Shown: piece after piece, positions 1-9,084 of the stretch
Position numbering within the stretch: the stretch's first letter is position 1
Layout: each line of letters starts with the position of its first letter
DNA from: Hydrogenophaga sp.
GTDB lineage: Bacteria; Pseudomonadota; Gammaproteobacteria; Burkholderiales; Burkholderiaceae_C
Direction of reading: 5' to 3'
NCBI RefSeq assembly: GCF_019264445.1
Contig: NZ_JAHVAB010000059.1
Span: 46,750-110,749, forward strand
Length of the DNA: 64,000 nucleotides
Notes under the pieces: generated by a model
What the model saw: the letters and a program-made list of their open reading frames with translations, nothing else
Told to the model about the DNA's origin: nothing
Databases searched by the model: none
Translations under genes and position numbers: made by a program

Positions 1-180
1 CTGCACGCCATGAACTTCGTGCTGGACGACGTGCTGGACGGCGGCGTCAACGGTTCGCTCAATCTCGATGCACACGGCAAGACCCTCTCGTCGCTGATGC
101 TGACCCTTCCCGTTCAACTCGAAGTCGCCCAGGCGCGCGAGCTGAAACTTCACCACCACCTCCACGGAGAACTGTCATGA
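1..180 (+). CDS. C-terminal fragment, AtuA-like ferredoxin-fold protein (partial)
   Basis: Reading frame 1 is open from the window edge to a TGA at 178-180 and encodes about 59 residues. The segment NFVLDDVLDGGVNGSLNLD followed by GKTLSSLML resembles the small ferredoxin-fold domain that ends AtuA-like (acyclic terpene utilisation) proteins, where a GGG-x-SL-x-D-x-GK pattern is typical. The family recall comes from memory and the piece is short, so the call is tentative. The TGA overlaps the ATG of the next gene (ATGA), which suggests one operon with the Bug receptor and serine hydrolase downstream. The 5' part lies outside the window. Confidence 0.5.
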   Translation: MHAMNFVLDDVLDGGVNGSLNLDAHGKTLSSLMLTLPVQLEVAQARELKLHHHLHGELS

Positions 181-1172
181 CCCCGAATCGCCAAGGCGCG
201 CTGTCGCGCCTGCTCTTGCTGGCTTGCGCTGGCGCCGGTCTGTTGATGCCCTCGCTGTCGTCTGCACAGGACTATCCCAAACGACCCATCACCGCGGTGG
301 TGCCCGTGGCCGCAGGCGGTGCCTTCGATGCCCTGGCCCGTGCCTGGGCCGACTACCTGAGCAAGTCCATGGGCACGGCGGTGGTGGTCGACAACAAGAC
401 CGGTGCCAACGGCAGCGTGGCGGCCACCTATGTGGCCAAGCAACCCGCCGACGGCTACACGCTGTTGTTCGGCAGCACCTCGAACATGTCGCTCAACCCG
501 TTTTCCTACAAGTCGCTGACCTACAACCCGACGCGCGACTTTGACCCGGTGCTCATGCTCGGCAGCTCCAGCCAGGTGCTGGTGGCCCACCCGGGCTCAG
601 GCATCAAGTCGCTGGACGATCTCGTGCGCCTGGCCAAGGCCAAACCGGGGACCATCAACTTCGGTTCCGCCGGCAAGGGGAACTCCACGCACCTCTACGT
701 CGAATTCGTGGCGCAACACTTTGGCCTGGATCTGGTGCACGTGCCCTACCGTGGCGCCGCGCCCGCACTCATGGGTGTGATGGCGGGCGAGACGCAGTTC
801 ATGTCGGACGCCATCGTCACGGCCTCCACGCAGGCCAAACAGGGCAAGGTGATCCCGCTGGCCATCATCGGCGCCAAACGCTCACCCGCGCTGCCCGAGG
901 TGCCCACCATCCTGGAGCTGGGCGTCAAGGACTTTCCCATCGGCGGTTGGTATGGCGTGATGGCACCCAAGGGCACCCCGAAGGCGGTGATCGATCGCCT
1001 CAACGCCGAAACCCGGAAGTTCTGGGCGGACCCCGGGGTGCAGGCCCACATGGCCAAGATGTACATCGAGCCGATGGAAACATCGGGACCGGACGCGGTG
1101 TCGCGCATGATGCAGCGCGAAGCCGCCGTGTGGGGCCCGATCATCAAGCGGCTGGACATCCAGAACGAATGA
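177..1172 (+). CDS. Bug/TctC-family periplasmic solute-binding protein
   Basis: Encodes 331 residues. An N-terminal signal peptide runs to about residue 30 (SLSSA before QDYPKRPI). The mature protein begins with the usual Bug-family YPxRPITxVVP strand and contains the ligand-loop region GGAFDALAR and the PADGYTLLFG motif near residue 95. Bug proteins bind carboxylates in the periplasm and classically serve TctA/TctB tripartite transporters, but no tctAB gene is in the window, so the partner is unknown. An upstream GGAG and the 4-base overlap with the preceding gene support the start. The 3' end overlaps the next gene by ATGA. The ligand cannot be deduced. Confidence 0.9.
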   Translation: MTPNRQGALSRLLLLACAGAGLLMPSLSSAQDYPKRPITAVVPVAAGGAFDALARAWADYLSKSMGTAVVVDNKTGANGSVAATYVAKQPADGYTLLFGSTSNMSLNPFSYKSLTYNPTRDFDPVLMLGSSSQVLVAHPGSGIKSLDDLVRLAKAKPGTINFGSAGKGNSTHLYVEFVAQHFGLDLVHVPYRGAAPALMGVMAGETQFMSDAIVTASTQAKQGKVIPLAIIGAKRSPALPEVPTILELGVKDFPIGGWYGVMAPKGTPKAVIDRLNAETRKFWADPGVQAHMAKMYIEPMETSGPDAVSRMMQREAAVWGPIIKRLDIQNE

Positions 1173-2377
1173 GCCCGCACACCATGCCCGACACCACACC
1201 GCCAACCGCTGCCCAGGCCATCGCCCTGCCCACCGAGCACCTGCCTGACGGCGACGATTTCCTGATGTGGCCGCCTTGCCTGCAGTCGCACGGCTACCGC
1301 AATGTGGACCGCCTCTTTGCCACCCGTGTCATTGCGCGTGGCACGCCGCGCGAGCTGGCCCGTGGCCAGGAGGTTCAGGTGCAGGTGCCCGTCGGCGGCC
1401 ATGCGCTGTCGCTCGGCCAGTTCATGGACCGCAACAACGTCGCCGGCCTGCTGGTGATGCGCGACGCTGCGGTGGTGCTGGAACGGTATGGCCTGGGGCT
1501 GCGCGCCGACGAGCGCTGGAGCACGATGTCCACCGTCAAGTCCATGACGGCCATGCTGGTGGGCGCTGCGGTGGGCGATGGCGCGATTGCCGACATCGCC
1601 GACCCGGTCACGCACTACCTGCCGCAGCTGACCGGCTCGGTCTACGACGGCGTGACCGTGCAACAGCTCATGACCATGTCGTCGGGCGTGCGCTGGTCGG
1701 AGGAATACGCCGACCGCGATTCCGACGTGAACCGCTACAGCCGCTCGCTCGCGGGCAAGGTCCCTGGCGGCGTGCTGCAGCTCATGCGAGGTCTGCAGCG
1801 CGCGGAGCCGGCGGGCACCACCTGGCGCTACAACACGGGCGACACCTACCTGCTGGGCGCGCTGGTGTGCGCCGCCACCGCCATGCCGCTGGCGACCTAC
1901 ATGTCGCAGCGCATCTGGCAGCCCTGCGGCATGGAGTTCGACGCCTACTACACGCTGGAGAGCGACGACGGCACCGAGATCGGTGGCAGCCGCGCAGGCA
2001 TGGCGCTGCGCGACATCGGCCGCTTCGCGCAGCTGGTGCTCAACGATGGCGTGACCAGCCAGGGCGAGCGGGTGCTGCCGCAGGGCTGGGTGGATGCGGC
2101 AGCCACACCGGCATTCGCGCTGCCCGACGAGTCGCAACGCAGCCCGCACCGGCGCACGCTCGGACTGGTGGCGTACGGCTACAGCTGGTGGCTGGACAAC
2201 GACGGTGGCATGTGGGCGCTGGGCCACTGCGGCCAGCGCATCTACATCCATCGCCGCGAGCGCCTGGCGGTGGTGCAGCTCGCGGTGTACCCCGAGCCGC
2301 AGCACGCCAGCGCGCGCGAGCCTGACCGTGACGCGCAGCTGGCCAGCCTGATCCGCGCGCTGCGCCGCGCCAGCTAG
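1169..2377 (+). CDS. Serine hydrolase of the beta-lactamase/esterase (NylB-like) fold
   Basis: Encodes 402 residues from the ATG that overlaps the Bug stop codon; an alternative ATG lies five codons on. The SxxK nucleophile motif is S121-T-V-K124. A YNTGDT segment at 221-226 takes the place of the Y-x-N motif, as in NylB-like amide hydrolases, and GHCGQ near residue 355 corresponds to the H-x-G strand. These show a penicillin-recognising-enzyme fold acting as an esterase, amidase or lactamase. No signal peptide is seen, so it is probably cytoplasmic. The operon position suggests it hydrolyses an ester or amide of the compound handled by the preceding genes, but the substrate is unknown. Confidence 0.85.
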   Translation: MSPHTMPDTTPPTAAQAIALPTEHLPDGDDFLMWPPCLQSHGYRNVDRLFATRVIARGTPRELARGQEVQVQVPVGGHALSLGQFMDRNNVAGLLVMRDAAVVLERYGLGLRADERWSTMSTVKSMTAMLVGAAVGDGAIADIADPVTHYLPQLTGSVYDGVTVQQLMTMSSGVRWSEEYADRDSDVNRYSRSLAGKVPGGVLQLMRGLQRAEPAGTTWRYNTGDTYLLGALVCAATAMPLATYMSQRIWQPCGMEFDAYYTLESDDGTEIGGSRAGMALRDIGRFAQLVLNDGVTSQGERVLPQGWVDAAATPAFALPDESQRSPHRRTLGLVAYGYSWWLDNDGGMWALGHCGQRIYIHRRERLAVVQLAVYPEPQHASAREPDRDAQLASLIRALRRAS

Positions 2378-2394
2378 CCGTGTGCGCAGCGGTG

Positions 2395-4896
2395 TCACAG
2401 CTTCGACGCGTCGGGCCTCACCACCTTGCCCGTGCCCGATTTCTGAACGGTCAGGGGCAGGGGCTTGAAGCCCCACTCGCCATAGATCTGGAGCTGGTCC
2501 TTGTAGTGCGGGCTCGTCGGGTCGGATGAGGTGCCGGGCGGGTTCGCGTCCACGCTCTGGAGCTGCCCCGCCTTGCCGATGGCCAGGCGCTGCATGGCGC
2601 CCCGGTTGGCCGACGCGGTGAGCGCGGGCCGCTCCGTGCGCGACGCGGTCGGCACGCCTTCGTAGTTCTCCGGAAAGAAGGCCTGGGGCACCATCGGCTG
2701 CCTCACCCCCGCCAGATTCAGCGCCGGATTCCTGGCGTCGTCCTTGAGTTTCTTCACGGCCCCCTTCAGGGCGGCGAGCATGACGTCGTCGGGGTTCTTG
2801 CCCTGCAGCACATCGAAGGGGGGCACATCCAGCGGCCGCAGGTTCATGCGCGCCTGCAGGCCACGCAACGCGATCTTGGTGCCCATCGACAGGTTCACGC
2901 TGTTCTTGATGTAGGGCAGCTGCAGCGTGCCGGTGTACATGCCCCAGGCCGCAAACGCCTCCTTCGTGAGCAAGCCTCCCACCGTCATCTGGACGAGCTG
3001 GTCCAGCCACGCCTGGAAGATCGGGAGGGCCGCGTCGGCGTAGAGCGCCGGGTTGTTCGCATCGGGCAAACGTTCGCCTTTCCAGGCCAACAGCAGCGAC
3101 AGGGCCTGCTGCACGTCCTTGTCTTCCTTGGCAGCACGACCGGCGTCGATGCGCTTGAGCAATGGCCCGAAGTGGTAGAAGTTGACGTCCGTCGTGGTGG
3201 CCTGCTGGTAGATCTTTCGCACGTCCTCTGGCGTGATGGGCTGGGAAGACTTGGCGCGCTCGCGCATGAGGTCGACCAGGATGTTGGCCCGGTCGCCTTG
3301 TGCCCAGCGCGGGATGTGCAGGTCCATGTTGGCGTAGTCCACCGCCGGCTTGTTGTTCCAGTTCACCAGGTAGCCCGACGGCGGGTTGTACAGAAAGAGC
3401 GTGTCGGCGTAACTGCGACCTTCGATCTCGCCGTGCTTGCCCACCGCCGGCAAGCGCGGATCGGTGCCGCCCTGGCGCGTGCGGTCTTTGGGGAACCAGC
3501 CGCCAAACAGCCAGCCGATGTTGCCGTCCTTGTCCGAGTAGTACCAGTTGTAGCCCATGGCCATGCGCTGTCCCTCGGCGTGGAAGGTGGCCCAGTCCCT
3601 GGCCTGCGTGGCGCGCTGCCAGGCCATCACGGACGTGAGTTCGTGGCCCTTCCACAGGTTCTGCTTGCTGTACACCACAGGCGCATCCAGCGGCGTGATG
3701 AAAGGCCCCCGGTGCGTGCGGTAGACCGTGAGTTTTCTGGGGGTCTTCTCGCCCTTGACGCGAATGACGATGTCGCGCGCGATCACCGCCTCGGACCCGC
3801 CTTGGGTTTCATACCGGCTTTTGTCCTTGCTCAGCGACTCCTGGAAGATGGTGGTGTGGTCACCCCCAGCCGCCGTGCTGCCCCAGGCCACATGACCGTT
3901 GTCGCCGGTGGTGATCGCCAGCAGGCCGCCCGGTGCATGACCCACCACCTGGTACCCGGGCGCGTACAGCCCCACCGTGTAGAAGTAGCTCGGCAGGAAC
4001 CACCCGGGCTGCGGTCCATTGAGCTGAATGGACATGCCGTTGGCCTTCTGGCCGCCCACCAGGATCGCCATGCTGGTCGTGCTGGCCTCGGGCGACACCT
4101 CCATCGGGCCGGGAGGCACCACGGTCAATGGCGTGTTCGCCGCGACCCGCGTGGCCTCCAGCGAGACGGGGGCCTGCGCCAGCGGAAGGGTCGCGTGGTT
4201 CTCCATCGTGGTGGGGGCATAGGGGTCGTTGACCCACAGCAACGTGTCGAAAATCTGCTGGCCCAGGTGGGGCCTGGCCGGTGTGTCGTACCGCTTCTTC
4301 AAGGCGCTGTACAGCGCCGCATTGCGCTCGGCCTCGGTGTGTGAGGTGTACGAGCTCAGGGCGTTCGTGGTGGCCGCCAGCATGTCGTCGAGCGTCCAGG
4401 CGCGCAGCTCGGTTTTGGCCAGCTCGGGGCCCCACACCTCGACGAACTGCCTTGGCAGCAGTTTGCCCCCGCTGTTCTTGACTTCCTCAATGCGTTTGTT
4501 GACACCATTGAGATAGCCCTGGATCAACCCCTTCTCGGGGTCGGTCAGTCGCATGAACTGCGCCATCAGACTCCGGGCGTCGTACTCCCGGAGGTTGCGC
4601 AGATCTTCGGCCACCGGGTCCAGCGCGGCGGCGCCGCCGGTGGACGAGGGAATCCTGGCGGTACCGAGCACCGCCGCGAGTTGCCCGGTGGCCTGGCGGC
4701 GGCGCATCTCCAGCTGGAAGAGGCGGTCTTCGGCCACCGCGTAGCCGTAGCCGAAGAAGGCGTCGGGCACGCTGTCGCCATAGATGTGCGGCACACCGTA
4801 CTTGTCACGCACGATTTCGGCAGCATCGGCGCCGCCCAGCACCGCAGCGAGTGCGACAGCAAAAGCGCCGAGGCGGCGCGTGGGGACAAGGAACAT
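2395..4896 (-). CDS. Penicillin acylase family N-terminal-nucleophile amidase
   Basis: Encodes 833 residues. The ATG at 4896 is chosen because it has GGAG at good spacing and starts a clear signal peptide (FLVPTRRLGAFAVALAAVL, cleaved near ADA), so the enzyme is exported. The alpha-chain start VRDKYGVPHIYG is characteristic. The beta-chain region STTSMAILVGGQKANG followed by LNGPQPGW places the likely catalytic serine at residue 275, where autoprocessing would generate the beta chain. Strict penicillin G acylases have S-N-x-W here, so the substrate may be another acyl amide such as an acyl-homoserine lactone or peptide. It follows tarD on the same strand but is separated by about 85 bases. 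Confidence 0.85.
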   Translation of the reverse strand: MFLVPTRRLGAFAVALAAVLGGADAAEIVRDKYGVPHIYGDSVPDAFFGYGYAVAEDRLFQLEMRRRQATGQLAAVLGTARIPSSTGGAAALDPVAEDLRNLREYDARSLMAQFMRLTDPEKGLIQGYLNGVNKRIEEVKNSGGKLLPRQFVEVWGPELAKTELRAWTLDDMLAATTNALSSYTSHTEAERNAALYSALKKRYDTPARPHLGQQIFDTLLWVNDPYAPTTMENHATLPLAQAPVSLEATRVAANTPLTVVPPGPMEVSPEASTTSMAILVGGQKANGMSIQLNGPQPGWFLPSYFYTVGLYAPGYQVVGHAPGGLLAITTGDNGHVAWGSTAAGGDHTTIFQESLSKDKSRYETQGGSEAVIARDIVIRVKGEKTPRKLTVYRTHRGPFITPLDAPVVYSKQNLWKGHELTSVMAWQRATQARDWATFHAEGQRMAMGYNWYYSDKDGNIGWLFGGWFPKDRTRQGGTDPRLPAVGKHGEIEGRSYADTLFLYNPPSGYLVNWNNKPAVDYANMDLHIPRWAQGDRANILVDLMRERAKSSQPITPEDVRKIYQQATTTDVNFYHFGPLLKRIDAGRAAKEDKDVQQALSLLLAWKGERLPDANNPALYADAALPIFQAWLDQLVQMTVGGLLTKEAFAAWGMYTGTLQLPYIKNSVNLSMGTKIALRGLQARMNLRPLDVPPFDVLQGKNPDDVMLAALKGAVKKLKDDARNPALNLAGVRQPMVPQAFFPENYEGVPTASRTERPALTASANRGAMQRLAIGKAGQLQSVDANPPGTSSDPTSPHYKDQLQIYGEWGFKPLPLTVQKSGTGKVVRPDASKL

Positions 4897-4981
4897 GACA
4901 GGACTCCAATCGCATCGGGAGCCTTCAGTGTTCCGTCGGGCCACGGGGCAGACCATCCGCCCCGCGCCGTAGGCACGGCCT

Positions 4982-6148
4982 TCAGGAGGCCAGCGCGCGC
5001 ATCTCCGAGATCAGGTCGGACTTGCCTTCGAAGCCAATGCCCGGCAGGGGCGGCAGCGTCACGTGGCCTTGCTCGACCTTCACGCCATCGGGGAAGCCGC
5101 CGTAGGGCTGGAACAGGTCGGGGTAGCTTTCGTTGCCGCCCAGGCCCAGGCCGGCCGCAATGGCCAGCGACATCTGGTGCCCGCCGTGCGGAATGCAGCG
5201 GCTGGGCGACCAGCCGTTGTCCTTGAGCATGTCCAGCGTGCGCAGGTACTCCACCAGGCCGTAGCTGAGTGCGCAGTCGAACTGCAGCCAGTCGCGGTCC
5301 GGGCGCATGCCGCCATGGCGGATGAGGTTGCGCGCGTCCTGCATGGAAAACAGGTTCTCGCCCGTGGCCATGGGGCCGGCGTAGACCTTGCCGAGCTCGG
5401 CCTGCAGCTCGTAGTCCAGCGGGTCACCGGCTTCCTCGTACCAGAACAGCGGGTACTGCGAGAGGGCCTTGCCATACGCCACGGCGGTCTTGAGGTCGAA
5501 GCGGCCGTTGGCGTCCACCGCGAGCTGCTGGCCCGGGCCGAGGATCTTCAGCACGGACTCGATGCGCTCGCAGTCGTCGGCCAGCGAAGCGCCGCCGATC
5601 TTCATCTTCACCACCGTATAGCCACGCGCCAGGTAGCTTTCCATTTCCTTGCGCAAGCCGTCCAGGCCCTTGCCCGGGTAGTAGTAGCCACCGGCGGCGT
5701 ACACGAACACGCGCGGGTTGGGCGTGCCGCTGCCATAGCGCTCGGCCAGCAGCTGGTACAGCGGCTTGTTGGCGATCTTGGCCACCGCGTCCCACACGGC
5801 CATGTCGATCGTGCCCACGGCCACCGAGCGCTCACCGTGGCCGCCGGGCTTCTCGTTGATCATCATCTGCGCCCAGACCTTGTGCGGGTCGAGGTTGTCG
5901 CCGGTCTCGTCGAGCAGGGTGGCCGGGTCGGCCTCGAGCACGCGCGGGCGGAAGCGGTCGCGGATGAGGCCGCCCTGGCCGTAGCGGCCATTGGAGTTGA
6001 AGCCGTAGCCGATCACCGGCTGGCCATCGCGGATGACGTCGGTGACCACGGCCACCAGGCTCAGGGTCATCTTCGAGAAGTCGATGTAGGCGTTGCGGAT
6101 GTCCGACTTGATCGGACGGGTGGATTCGGCGATGTCGACGATTTTCAT
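4982..6148 (-). CDS. tarD: D(-)-tartrate dehydratase (enolase superfamily)
   Basis: Encodes 388 residues. TarD dehydrates D-tartrate to oxaloacetate with Mg2+. The protein has the enolase-superfamily K-x-K (K181-M-K183), metal ligands D212 (VDANG), E238/E239 and E264 (ATGEN), and H321 in CIPHGGHQ, matching the K184/H322 pair described for Bradyrhizobium TarD to within one residue. The N-terminal IRNAYIDF and GYGFNSNGRYGQGG segments are also TarD hallmarks. The start at 6148 matches the family N terminus although no strong ribosome site is seen. It is the last gene of a run with an SDR, a Bug receptor and a DapA-family lyase, so the locus probably serves uptake and degradation of tartrate or a related sugar acid. 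Confidence 0.9.
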   Translation of the reverse strand: MKIVDIAESTRPIKSDIRNAYIDFSKMTLSLVAVVTDVIRDGQPVIGYGFNSNGRYGQGGLIRDRFRPRVLEADPATLLDETGDNLDPHKVWAQMMINEKPGGHGERSVAVGTIDMAVWDAVAKIANKPLYQLLAERYGSGTPNPRVFVYAAGGYYYPGKGLDGLRKEMESYLARGYTVVKMKIGGASLADDCERIESVLKILGPGQQLAVDANGRFDLKTAVAYGKALSQYPLFWYEEAGDPLDYELQAELGKVYAGPMATGENLFSMQDARNLIRHGGMRPDRDWLQFDCALSYGLVEYLRTLDMLKDNGWSPSRCIPHGGHQMSLAIAAGLGLGGNESYPDLFQPYGGFPDGVKVEQGHVTLPPLPGIGFEGKSDLISEMRALAS

Positions 6149-6182
6149 GAGGATGGGAAGTGAAGGAACAACAGAAAAGGCA

Positions 6183-6884
6183 TCAGCGGGGCAACGACGC
6201 GCCACCGCAGATGGCGATGTCCTGCCCGGTGATGGCCGCTGCCGCAGGCGATAGCAGGTAAGCCGCGAGCGCGGCGATTTCGGCCGGCTCGATGAGCCGG
6301 CCGATGGGGGGCACGCGCGGCGCGCTGGCGGCGCGTGCGGGGTCTTGCAACATGCCCGTGGCGGTGGCGGCCGGCGAGATCACGTTCACCGTCACGCCCT
6401 GCGCGGCCACTTCAGCCGCCCAGCTGCGCGCCATGGCCAGCAAGGCGGCCTTGGTCGCAGCGTACTGGCCGCGCCCGGGCATGCCCTGCGCGACGCGGCT
6501 GCCAATGAACACCACACGGCCCGAGCCGCGTGCGGCCATGCCGGGCACGAGGGCATCGGCCAGCCGCGTGGCGGCGTCCACGTGCAGGCGCCACATGAGC
6601 TCACCACCGGCGTGATCGAGCTGGCCCAGCGGGCCCACGCGCATCACACCCGCTGCGTGCACCAGGGCGTCCACCGGCCCCAGCGTGGCGGCCACAGGCG
6701 CGATGTCGGCGCCGTCGGCCAGGTTGACGGTGAGCGGTGTGAACGCCGCATGCGACAGCGAGGCGGGAGCGACGTCCAGCCCGCTCACCCGCCAGCCCTG
6801 CGCCAGCAACGCAGAAGCCATCGCACCACCAATGCCCGCACTGGACCCGGTGACCACCGCATGACCCAAGGAGGCTCTGCTCAT
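6183..6884 (-). CDS. SDR-family NAD(P)-dependent oxidoreductase
   Basis: Encodes 233 residues. The Rossmann motif TGSSAGIG lies at 12-19, the catalytic triad is S129, Y141 and K145 (QYAATK), and an HAAG stretch (77-80) stands where SDRs carry NNAG. An in-frame codon further upstream could extend the protein by 14 residues, but the chosen ATG gives the normal distance to the glycine motif. It lies 34 bases upstream of tarD and downstream of a Bug receptor on the same strand. A role in oxidising or reducing a hydroxy acid that feeds or relieves the tartrate pathway is inferred from context; the substrate is not evident. Confidence 0.85.
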   Translation of the reverse strand: MSRASLGHAVVTGSSAGIGGAMASALLAQGWRVSGLDVAPASLSHAAFTPLTVNLADGADIAPVAATLGPVDALVHAAGVMRVGPLGQLDHAGGELMWRLHVDAATRLADALVPGMAARGSGRVVFIGSRVAQGMPGRGQYAATKAALLAMARSWAAEVAAQGVTVNVISPAATATGMLQDPARAASAPRVPPIGRLIEPAEIAALAAYLLSPAAAAITGQDIAICGGASLPR

Positions 6885-6927
6885 CACACCCCCCCGCCGA
6901 GTGAAGGGCAGCCCGTCCAGAAACACC

Positions 6928-7011
6928 GCGGAACCGGCTCCGCCGGGCCGCAGGTGTTGCCCCCGGAAGGGGGTATGCGGCTACACGCAGTGAGCAAGCA
7001 ACGGGGGCGAT
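6928..7011. repeat. Probable dispersed intergenic repeat unit
   Basis: This spacer between the SDR and Bug genes contains CGGCTCCGCCGGGCCG, CCCCCGGAAGGGGG and a CGCAGTGAGCAAGC segment. The combination resembles dispersed intergenic repeats I recall from Comamonadaceae genomes. CCCCCGGAAGGGGG can fold as CCCCC/GGGGG. No second copy was noticed in this window, so the repeat status rests on recall. Confidence 0.35.
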
Positions 7012-7013
7012 GT

Positions 7014-7982
7014 TTATTCGACACGGATCTTGCCCTCGGTGACGATCTTCTGCGAGCGCGCCATGTCTTCCGTCTGGAACTTCACGAAGTCCTCGACGCT
7101 GCCGGGCGTGAGCAGCAGACCTTGGGGCGTGAGCTTCTCGCGCATGTCGCTGGCCAGGGCCTTGTTCACCTCGGCATTGAGACGGTGGGCAATGTCGGCC
7201 GGCAGGCCGGCCGGGCCCCACAGGCCGTACCAGCTGTAGAACTCGTAGCCCGGAATCGTTTCGGCCACGGTGGGCACGTCGGGCAGGCTGGCCGCGCGCT
7301 GGGCCGAGGTGACGGCCACCACGCGCAGCATGCCGTTGCGGTGGTATTGCAGCGAGCCCAGGATGGGGTCGACGAAGCCGTCGATCTGTCCGCCGATCAG
7401 GTCCTGGAAGGCCGGCGCCGTGCCCTTGTACGGCACGATGAGGTAGTCCAGGTTGCCCGCGCGCTTGAGCAGCTCGGTGGAGAGGTGACCGGCCGAGCCG
7501 ATGGAGCCGACAGCGAACTTCATGTCGCCAGGGCGCGCCTTGGCGTAGGCCAGCAGGGACTTGATGTCGGTGATGGGCAGGTTCTTGTTGATCGCCACCG
7601 ACAGCGGCGCCTTGGCCACCAGCGCCACCGGCGTGAAGTCCTTGGTCACCGTGTAGGGCACCGACTTCATCGTCATCGGCGCCGTGGTGAAGGTCGATGC
7701 GTTGAACAACAGGGTGTAGCCATCGGGCGTGGCCTTGGCCACCGCGTCGCCACCAATCACCCCGTTGCCGCCGGCCTTGTTTTCCACGATGAAGGTCTGG
7801 CCCATCTGCTCGCTCAGCTTTTGCGCGAGCATGCGGCCCACGGTGTCCAGCGTGCCGCCCGGCGGGAACGGGATCACCATGCGCACGGTGCGGTTGGGAT
7901 AGGTCTGGGCGAGCGCGCTGGTGGCGGCGGCCCCCAGCACGGCGGCGGCCAGCAGGCCCCGGATGAAGTGATGGCGTTGCAT
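7014..7982 (-). CDS. Bug/TctC-family periplasmic solute-binding protein (tartrate locus)
   Basis: Encodes 322 residues with a signal peptide cleaved near ALA25-QT. The start QTYPNRTVRMVIPFPPGG and the TPDGYTLLF motif are typical of Bug receptors. AGGAGA stands seven bases before the ATG. It lies between the DapA-family lyase and the SDR and tarD genes, all on the minus strand, so it may bind tartrate or a related dicarboxylate in the periplasm. No membrane subunits of a tripartite transporter are encoded nearby. The ligand assignment is inference from neighbours only. Confidence 0.9.
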   Translation of the reverse strand: MQRHHFIRGLLAAAVLGAAATSALAQTYPNRTVRMVIPFPPGGTLDTVGRMLAQKLSEQMGQTFIVENKAGGNGVIGGDAVAKATPDGYTLLFNASTFTTAPMTMKSVPYTVTKDFTPVALVAKAPLSVAINKNLPITDIKSLLAYAKARPGDMKFAVGSIGSAGHLSTELLKRAGNLDYLIVPYKGTAPAFQDLIGGQIDGFVDPILGSLQYHRNGMLRVVAVTSAQRAASLPDVPTVAETIPGYEFYSWYGLWGPAGLPADIAHRLNAEVNKALASDMREKLTPQGLLLTPGSVEDFVKFQTEDMARSQKIVTEGKIRVE

Positions 7983-8037
7983 GTCTTGTCTCCTGTTGTT
8001 GAATGGAAAGGCAATCGAAAGCGGTGCCGTGTGCGCC

Positions 8038-8976
8038 TCAGCGCTTGAGCAGCCCGGCCTGCTGCACGGCCGCGCGCAGCACGGCGGTCTCGTGCGCGTT
8101 GGGCGCCTCGGTGGGCGGGCGCACCGTGGCGTCGTCGATCACACCCGCCAGGTACATGCCGCCCTTCATGCGGGCGTGGGCTTCGCCCGTGGGTTCACCG
8201 CCGCCGTACACCGCGTCCTTCAGCGGTGTGATGACGGCCTGAACGGCCATGGCCTTCTTCAGGTCGCCGGCCTTCACCGCGTTCCACAGGTCGATGATGA
8301 GTTGCGGAATGAAGGTGGCGAAGCCGACCAGCGCACCGTCCACGCCCTGCACCATCGAGGCCAGCAGGTATTCGTCGTGGCAGGTGAGGATGGCCTTGCC
8401 GGCATCGGCCTCGCGGATCGCCTGGATGTCGCGGGCGTACTTGTTCATGTCGCGCTGGCCGACCTTGAATGCCTGCAGGTAGGGCAGCTTCGCCAGCTCG
8501 GCGAGCAGTTGCGACGAGTAGGACGCGCGCGTCCAGGCGGGGTAGACGTGGCAGACCAGATCGAGCCCGGGCGCGGCCTTGTGAATGGCCTCGAAGTACT
8601 GCAGCGCGTGGCCCGGCGTGAAGCCAAAGCGCAGCCAGTGGTGCGGGGGCATGACGTCAAGCGCCACCGCGCCTGCGGCCTGCGCGGCACGGGCATGTTC
8701 GGCGGCCTCGGCCAGGCCTTCGCAGACGATGGACGAGATGACCGGCATGCGGCCCTTGAGCTCGTCGGCCACGATGCGCGTGACCTCGGCGCGCTCGGAC
8801 GGCGTGAGGGAGAACACCTCGCCGGTGTGCCCGTTGGTCATGATGGCGACCACGCCGTCGTGACCCGCCAGCCAGGACGCGAGCTGGCGCAGCGCGGGCT
8901 CGTCGATGCGGTGGTCGGGGGTGAAGGGGCAGGAAATCGCGGGAATGATCCCCCGATAATTCTGGATCGATGGCAT
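8038..8976 (-). CDS. Dihydrodipicolinate synthase/N-acetylneuraminate lyase family protein
   Basis: Encodes 312 residues of a DapA-type TIM barrel. The Schiff-base lysine is K171 in LQAFKVGQ, the proton-relay tyrosine is probably Y145 in CHVYPAW, and TNGHTGE (47-53) takes the place of the G-T-T/G-G-E binding loop. GGAGA precedes the chosen ATG by eight bases. Family members cleave or condense 2-oxo acids with pyruvate or dehydrate sugar acids. The location, divergent from a LysR gene and upstream of the Bug, SDR and tarD genes, points to sugar-acid catabolism rather than lysine synthesis. The exact reaction is unknown. Confidence 0.85.
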   Translation of the reverse strand: MPSIQNYRGIIPAISCPFTPDHRIDEPALRQLASWLAGHDGVVAIMTNGHTGEVFSLTPSERAEVTRIVADELKGRMPVISSIVCEGLAEAAEHARAAQAAGAVALDVMPPHHWLRFGFTPGHALQYFEAIHKAAPGLDLVCHVYPAWTRASYSSQLLAELAKLPYLQAFKVGQRDMNKYARDIQAIREADAGKAILTCHDEYLLASMVQGVDGALVGFATFIPQLIIDLWNAVKAGDLKKAMAVQAVITPLKDAVYGGGEPTGEAHARMKGGMYLAGVIDDATVRPPTEAPNAHETAVLRAAVQQAGLLKR

Positions 8977-9084
8977 GGGCGTTGTCTCCGTGGAATGAAA
9001 ATGCGGCGAGAGCGCATGATTGCGGCGCCCCGCCGGGGCGTCCAATACCCGAATCGCATACATCTATCTGCGCGCAAACACCCC

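Noticed and set aside
746..3655. A 969-codon open frame on the minus strand
   Set aside because: It is out of frame with penicillin acylase and antisense to the Bug and serine hydrolase genes, with a low-complexity Arg/Gly/His-rich translation.
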